From contig NZ_SGWE01000004.1 in NCBI RefSeq assembly GCF_013337115.1, forward strand, positions 2,487,501 through 2,551,500: a stretch of DNA of 64,000 nt, in the 5' to 3' direction. Below, one piece after another: positions 60,306 to 64,000 of this stretch. The number at the start of each line of letters is the position of its first letter. Positions within the stretch are counted from its first letter, which is position 1. This stretch comes from Deinococcus sp. JMULE3 (GTDB lineage: Bacteria > Deinococcota > Deinococci > Deinococcales > Deinococcaceae). Made by a program: the position numbers and the translations under genes. The notes under the pieces are model-generated. The model ran no database searches, was not told the origin of the DNA, and worked only from the letters and a program-made list of their open reading frames with translations.

Positions 60306-60427
60306 GCGCGCTCCGGGCGGCGGGGGTGGGGTCGGGCGGTCATGGCGTGATGCTAGGGTTTGTGTCCCCGGTACGTCAAGGGGAATAGTGTCCTGCGGGC
60401 GCGGATTTTCACACGTGACAGCGGGGT

Positions 60428-62434
60428 TTACGCCGGGCTTTGCGTGCCCGCCGCCTGCGCCTCGGCCCGGCTGACCAGCACATGCGCGCGCAGCAGTTCC
60501 GCCACACTCCACGCCTGGAACGGGCACCCGCCGGGCCGCAGACTGTCCCCGGCGAACACCTCCGACACGTGCCCCAGCCCGGCCTCCAGCACGTGCCCGC
60601 TCAGGCCGCGCAGCGCCGCCCGCGCCCGCCCCACCTCGCCCTGCGCCAGCAGCAGCTCCACGAACGCCGTCAGCGGCCAGGGCCACACGGTCCCCTGGTG
60701 GTACGCCGCGTCCCGCTGCACCTGCGCGCCCCCGTAATTGCCCCGGTAGCGGTCGTCCAGCGGGGACAGCGTGTGCAGCCCGACGGAGGAGAGGAGTTCC
60801 GCTTCCAGCTGCGCGGTCGTCGCGGCGACCAGCGCGGGGCTGGTGGGCGTGTCCGGCAGCGCCAGCGCGATCGCCACGTTCGGGCGGACGCTGCGGTCCG
60901 GGGTGCCGTCCACCGCCAGGGTGTCCACGTAGCTGCCCTGCCAGAACGCCGCGAAGCTGGCCTGCGCGCGCGCCAGGATGTCCGCGAAGCGCGCCTCCTC
61001 GCCCAACGCCGCCGACAGGCGCGACTCGGCCCCCAGCGCCGCCAGCCACAGGCCCTGCACCTCGATGGGCTTCCCGTGGCGGGGCGTGACGACCCAGCTT
61101 TCGATCTTCACGTCCATCCACGTGAGCTGCACGCCCGCCTCCCCGGCCAGCAGCAGCCCGTCCGCCGGGTCCATGCGGATGCCGTGATCGGTGCCGCGCA
61201 CGTGCCAGTCCAGCAGGTCGCGCAGCTGCGGCAGCGCCTCCCGCGCGAAGGCGGCGTCCCCGGTGACGGCCACGTAGCGTTCCAGCGCCACCGCCAGCCA
61301 CAGCGCGCCGTCCACCGTGTTGTACCCGGCGCCCAGCCCGTCGTCGTGGAAGTTGTTCGGCGTCAGGCCCCGGCGCAGGCTGCGCAGGAACGTACCCAGC
61401 AGGTCGCGCGCCTCGGCGTGCCGCCCGGTCAGCAGCGTCAGGCCCGTCAGGGCGATCATCGAGTCGCGGCCCCAGTCCGCGAACCACGGGTACCCGGCGA
61501 TGACCGTCACGCCCTGCGGCTGCGTCCGCCGCACCAGATACGCGTCCGCCGCGACGGCCAGCGTGGCGACCAGCTCGTCCGGCACGCCCGTCGTGACCTG
61601 CGCCCGCACGGCCAGTTCGCGGCGGCGCGCGGCCTCGTCGGCATACGCCGCCCACGGGTCGAGAACCAGCGCCTGCGCCACGCCCGGCGTGACCGCCTGC
61701 ACCACCAGCGCCGCGCGCCCCCCACCCGCCGGGAAGCTCAGGTCCCACAGCGGCGTGCCTAGGGTGGACTCGGTGTCCGGCTCGCCGCGCGCCAGATCGT
61801 GCCGGTAATGCACCCGCTGCGGCACGGGCCGGGGGTCCAGGGCGCCCAGCACCGCGCCCGGCGCGTGCACCTGCACCCGCGTCTGCGCCTCGCCCTGCAC
61901 GGTCACCTCGCGGCCCGCCCCGTGGAAGGCCAGGTCGGGCACCCGCTCGTGCACGGCGTGCATGTCCCGGTCCACGAAGAACCCCCCCAGCCGCAGCGCC
62001 ACCGGGTCGCGGCTCTGGACGTCGTACAGGAACACCACCGCGCCCGACCCGCGCGGCATGAACGCCCGGCGGCGCACCCGCACGCCCGCGAACAGCTGCT
62101 CCCGCTCGGGCAGCAGGTCGCTCAGCGACGCGCCGGTCAGCCAGCGCAGTCCCTCGCCCTCGAAGGTGTCCGGGGCGATCTCCAGGGCGTGCAGGGTCGT
62201 CTCGCGCACCCCGTCCGGGCCGGGCACGCGCAGCACCTCCAGCGGCGAGACCAGATGCGTGCGCCGCTGCACCGGCGGCAGCTGGCTGGCCACCAGCCCC
62301 GAGTAGCAGCGGGTCGGCACGCCCGACAGGCTGCTCAGGGCGAAGCCGCCCAGCCCGTCGGTCAGCAGGACTTCCAGGTCCGGGGTGCGGGCGGTCAGGG
62401 AACCGAAGGGAAAGGTGACGGGCGCGGCGTCCAT
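60428..62434 (-). CDS. Glycogen debranching enzyme (amylo-alpha-1,6-glucosidase type)
   Basis: This roughly 668-residue protein has the archaeal/bacterial GDE layout. An N-terminal beta domain begins LLTDGLGGFALSSLSGVPTRCYSGLV. A C-terminal (alpha/alpha)6 barrel has VIAGYPWFADWGRDSMIALTGL with the catalytic Asp, NNFHDDGLGAGYNTVDGALWLAVAL, and GLHTLSPLDDRYRGNYGG with YHQGTVWPWPLTAF. It trims alpha-1,6 branches of glycogen. The start is uncertain between 62434, 62446 and 62464; MDAAPVTFPFGS is the most domain-like. The infC promoter overlaps this region. Confidence 0.92.
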   Translation of the reverse strand: MDAAPVTFPFGSLTARTPDLEVLLTDGLGGFALSSLSGVPTRCYSGLVASQLPPVQRRTHLVSPLEVLRVPGPDGVRETTLHALEIAPDTFEGEGLRWLTGASLSDLLPEREQLFAGVRVRRRAFMPRGSGAVVFLYDVQSRDPVALRLGGFFVDRDMHAVHERVPDLAFHGAGREVTVQGEAQTRVQVHAPGAVLGALDPRPVPQRVHYRHDLARGEPDTESTLGTPLWDLSFPAGGGRAALVVQAVTPGVAQALVLDPWAAYADEAARRRELAVRAQVTTGVPDELVATLAVAADAYLVRRTQPQGVTVIAGYPWFADWGRDSMIALTGLTLLTGRHAEARDLLGTFLRSLRRGLTPNNFHDDGLGAGYNTVDGALWLAVALERYVAVTGDAAFAREALPQLRDLLDWHVRGTDHGIRMDPADGLLLAGEAGVQLTWMDVKIESWVVTPRHGKPIEVQGLWLAALGAESRLSAALGEEARFADILARAQASFAAFWQGSYVDTLAVDGTPDRSVRPNVAIALALPDTPTSPALVAATTAQLEAELLSSVGLHTLSPLDDRYRGNYGGAQVQRDAAYHQGTVWPWPLTAFVELLLAQGEVGRARAALRGLSGHVLEAGLGHVSEVFAGDSLRPGGCPFQAWSVAELLRAHVLVSRAEAQAAGTQSPA

Positions 62435-62558
62435 GCGCGCCAGCATGGCACGAAGGCGCCGCATGGAACGCGCGTGGTAGACTGAGGGGTACCGTCCGCC
62501 CCGTGGGGTGGGCGCAGCCGCCCGGGAAGCCAGCGTGCCCCGGAGCGCGGCGGAGGTG

Positions 62559-63185
<627 letters not shown>

Positions 63186-63200
63186 GCCCTGACCTGAAAG

Positions 63201-63224
63201 CGCCCGTCCCGGCTGGGGCGGGCG
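63201..63224 (+). terminator. Terminator of infC
   Basis: A ten-base stem CGCCCGTCCC / GGGGCGGGCG (one G-T pair) with a four-base loop is followed by TTCCTGTT. Confidence 0.8.
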
Positions 63225-63327
63225 TTCCTGTTGCCCGGGTGGTCCGCGTTTGTGGACGCGACCACCCTCCAGAATGCTTTAAATAGTAAACTGAGGTTCG
63301 TGGGCGTCGCCCACCCGGAGGAACCCC

Positions 63328-63573
63328 ATGATCAAGATGTACACCACCACCTGGTGCCCCGACTGCCACGCCGCCAAACGCGCCCTGACCAGCAAGGGCC
63401 TCGCGTTCGAGGAAATCAACATCGAGCAGGACGACAGTGCCGCCCAGTACGTCATGAGCGTCAACGGCGGCAAACGCAGCGTGCCCACCCTCGTGCACGG
63501 CGACACCGCCGCCAGCCTCAGCGGCTTCCGCCCCCAGAAACTCGACGCGTTCCTCGCCCAGGCCGGACTGTAA
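63328..63573 (+). CDS. Glutaredoxin-family protein
   Basis: This 81-residue thiol-disulfide oxidoreductase has the active site TTTWCPDCHAAKRAL (Cys-Pro-Asp-Cys) and the cis-Pro motif SVPTLV. It resembles mycoredoxins and NrdH-like proteins, which in organisms without glutathione reduce bacillithiol or mycothiol mixed disulfides; Deinococcus uses bacillithiol. GGAGGAA precedes the ATG. Confidence 0.93.
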   Translation: MIKMYTTTWCPDCHAAKRALTSKGLAFEEINIEQDDSAAQYVMSVNGGKRSVPTLVHGDTAASLSGFRPQKLDAFLAQAGL

Positions 63574-63589
63574 GAGACGTCGAGCGTAG

Positions 63590-63636
63590 AAAGTTGATGG
63601 TTGATGGAGGTGTGTCCTCCATCAACCATCAACTTT
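63590..63636. terminator. Long perfect inverted repeat, bidirectional terminator
   Basis: Twenty-one bases at 63590-63610 (from AAAGTTGATGG to GATGGAGG) are the exact complement of 63616-63636, with a TGTGT loop. It lies between convergent genes and ends in TTT on both strands. The same TTGATGG words recur as a broken version at 2857-2885. Confidence 0.85.
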
Positions 63637-63642
63637 TGACCT

Positions 63643-64000
63643 TCACCCCTTCTTGAGCCGTGCGGCTTCGCGGGCCGTGACCGTGCCGTCCGCCGCGACC
63701 GTGTATGCCGTGACGATCAGCTCGGTGGGCGTGAGGTCCAGGCGCAGGAAGCCCGGCTGACCGAAGGCCGCGAACGCCGCCGCACGCGAGCCCGCAGGGC
63801 TGCCCCCCACCTCGCCCGCCGCGCCGGACACCGCCGTCCACGTGCCCGGACACTCCGGCTGCGGCGCGAAGACCTCCAGCGCGTGTACGTGCCCGCTCAG
63901 GATCAGGTCCGCCGCGCCGCACACCGACCCGTACAGGTCCCGCACCGCGCCGCCCTTCTGGAACTCGAACGGGAACCGGTCATACGCCCCGGCGTTCCCG
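63643..64000 (-). CDS. Metallophosphoesterase, 3' part only
   Basis: The frame is open to the end of the window, so the gene continues beyond base 64000; 118 codons are visible. The sequence CGAADLILSGHVHALEVF contains the GHxH metal motif of calcineurin-like phosphoesterases. The flanking GNAGAYDRFPFEFQKGGAVRDLYG and the C-terminal GFLRLDLTPTELIVTAY resemble purple acid phosphatase-like enzymes. The N-terminal metal motifs are outside the window. Confidence 0.82.
   Translation of the reverse strand, partial: GNAGAYDRFPFEFQKGGAVRDLYGSVCGAADLILSGHVHALEVFAPQPECPGTWTAVSGAAGEVGGSPAGSRAAAFAAFGQPGFLRLDLTPTELIVTAYTVAADGTVTAREAARLKKG

Overview
The window is a 64 kb piece of a high-GC (roughly 70 %) bacterial chromosome that reads as Deinococcus or a close relative. 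The support is the overall gene set: a futalosine-pathway MqnD, a YmdB-type phosphodiesterase like D. radiodurans DR1281, RecR with YbaB, Hsp33, type I-beta DAHP synthase fused to chorismate mutase, and a reversed-order FadN. A second support is the very frequent arrangement of a TANNNT box six bases before an ATG or GTG start, the leaderless-mRNA signature described for Deinococcus. No rRNA, CRISPR array or prophage is visible; there is one tRNA (Ile-GAT) and one insertion sequence.

Layout. 0-7.4 kb: small hypotheticals, a secreted GH13 amylase, a frameshifted PEP carboxylase, a YmdB-like phosphodiesterase and an APH-family kinase. 7.4-12.8 kb: a fatty-acid beta-oxidation locus (frameshifted fadN, alpha/beta hydrolase, a lower-GC SUKH gene, fadA thiolase). 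12.9-14.9 kb: a lipoprotein gene cut by an IS5-type element; removing the element and one TCA target copy restores the frame exactly. 14.9-19.5 kb: a structured leader before a CPA2 antiporter, then RlmI-like methyltransferase, DNA polymerase IV and a HAD hydrolase. 19.5-28.6 kb: DAHP synthase, truncated haemoglobin, an ABC exporter pair, mqnD, a DUF6174-like protein, NUDIX-ribF and dGTPase. 28.7-33.9 kb: tRNA-Ile, a CBS protein, lipB-lipA, GNAT and rplS. 34-46.8 kb: HAD, an indoleamine-dioxygenase-like haem protein, HxlR/nitroreductase pair, UshA-like lipoprotein, ABC-F ATPase, broken tetR, TerC-family protein, a nucleotidyltransferase fused to a lasso-peptide B2-type protease domain, and hslO. 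47-58.2 kb: peptide-binding lipoprotein, a NarL-type two-component system, and a glycolipid/envelope cluster (GT4, GT2, MFS, polysaccharide deacetylase). 58.3-64 kb: recR-ybaB, a NUDIX/winged-helix protein, glycogen debranching enzyme, infC, glutaredoxin and a truncated metallophosphoesterase.

How genes work together. FadN and FadA would carry out the hydratase, dehydrogenase and thiolase steps of beta-oxidation. LipB and LipA make lipoyl groups. NUDIX and RibF are translationally coupled. HxlR probably controls the divergent nitroreductase. The sensor kinase follows its response regulator directly.

Main points of interest: three dispersed, hairpin-forming intergenic repeat families, two with apparent compensatory stem changes; several single-base frameshifts, all at short C/G runs, which raises the question of assembly error versus decay; the orphan lasso-B2 fusion; the IDO-like protein lacking the substrate arginine by eye alignment; a terminator-ending leader before a cation antiporter; and a possible AUA start of infC.
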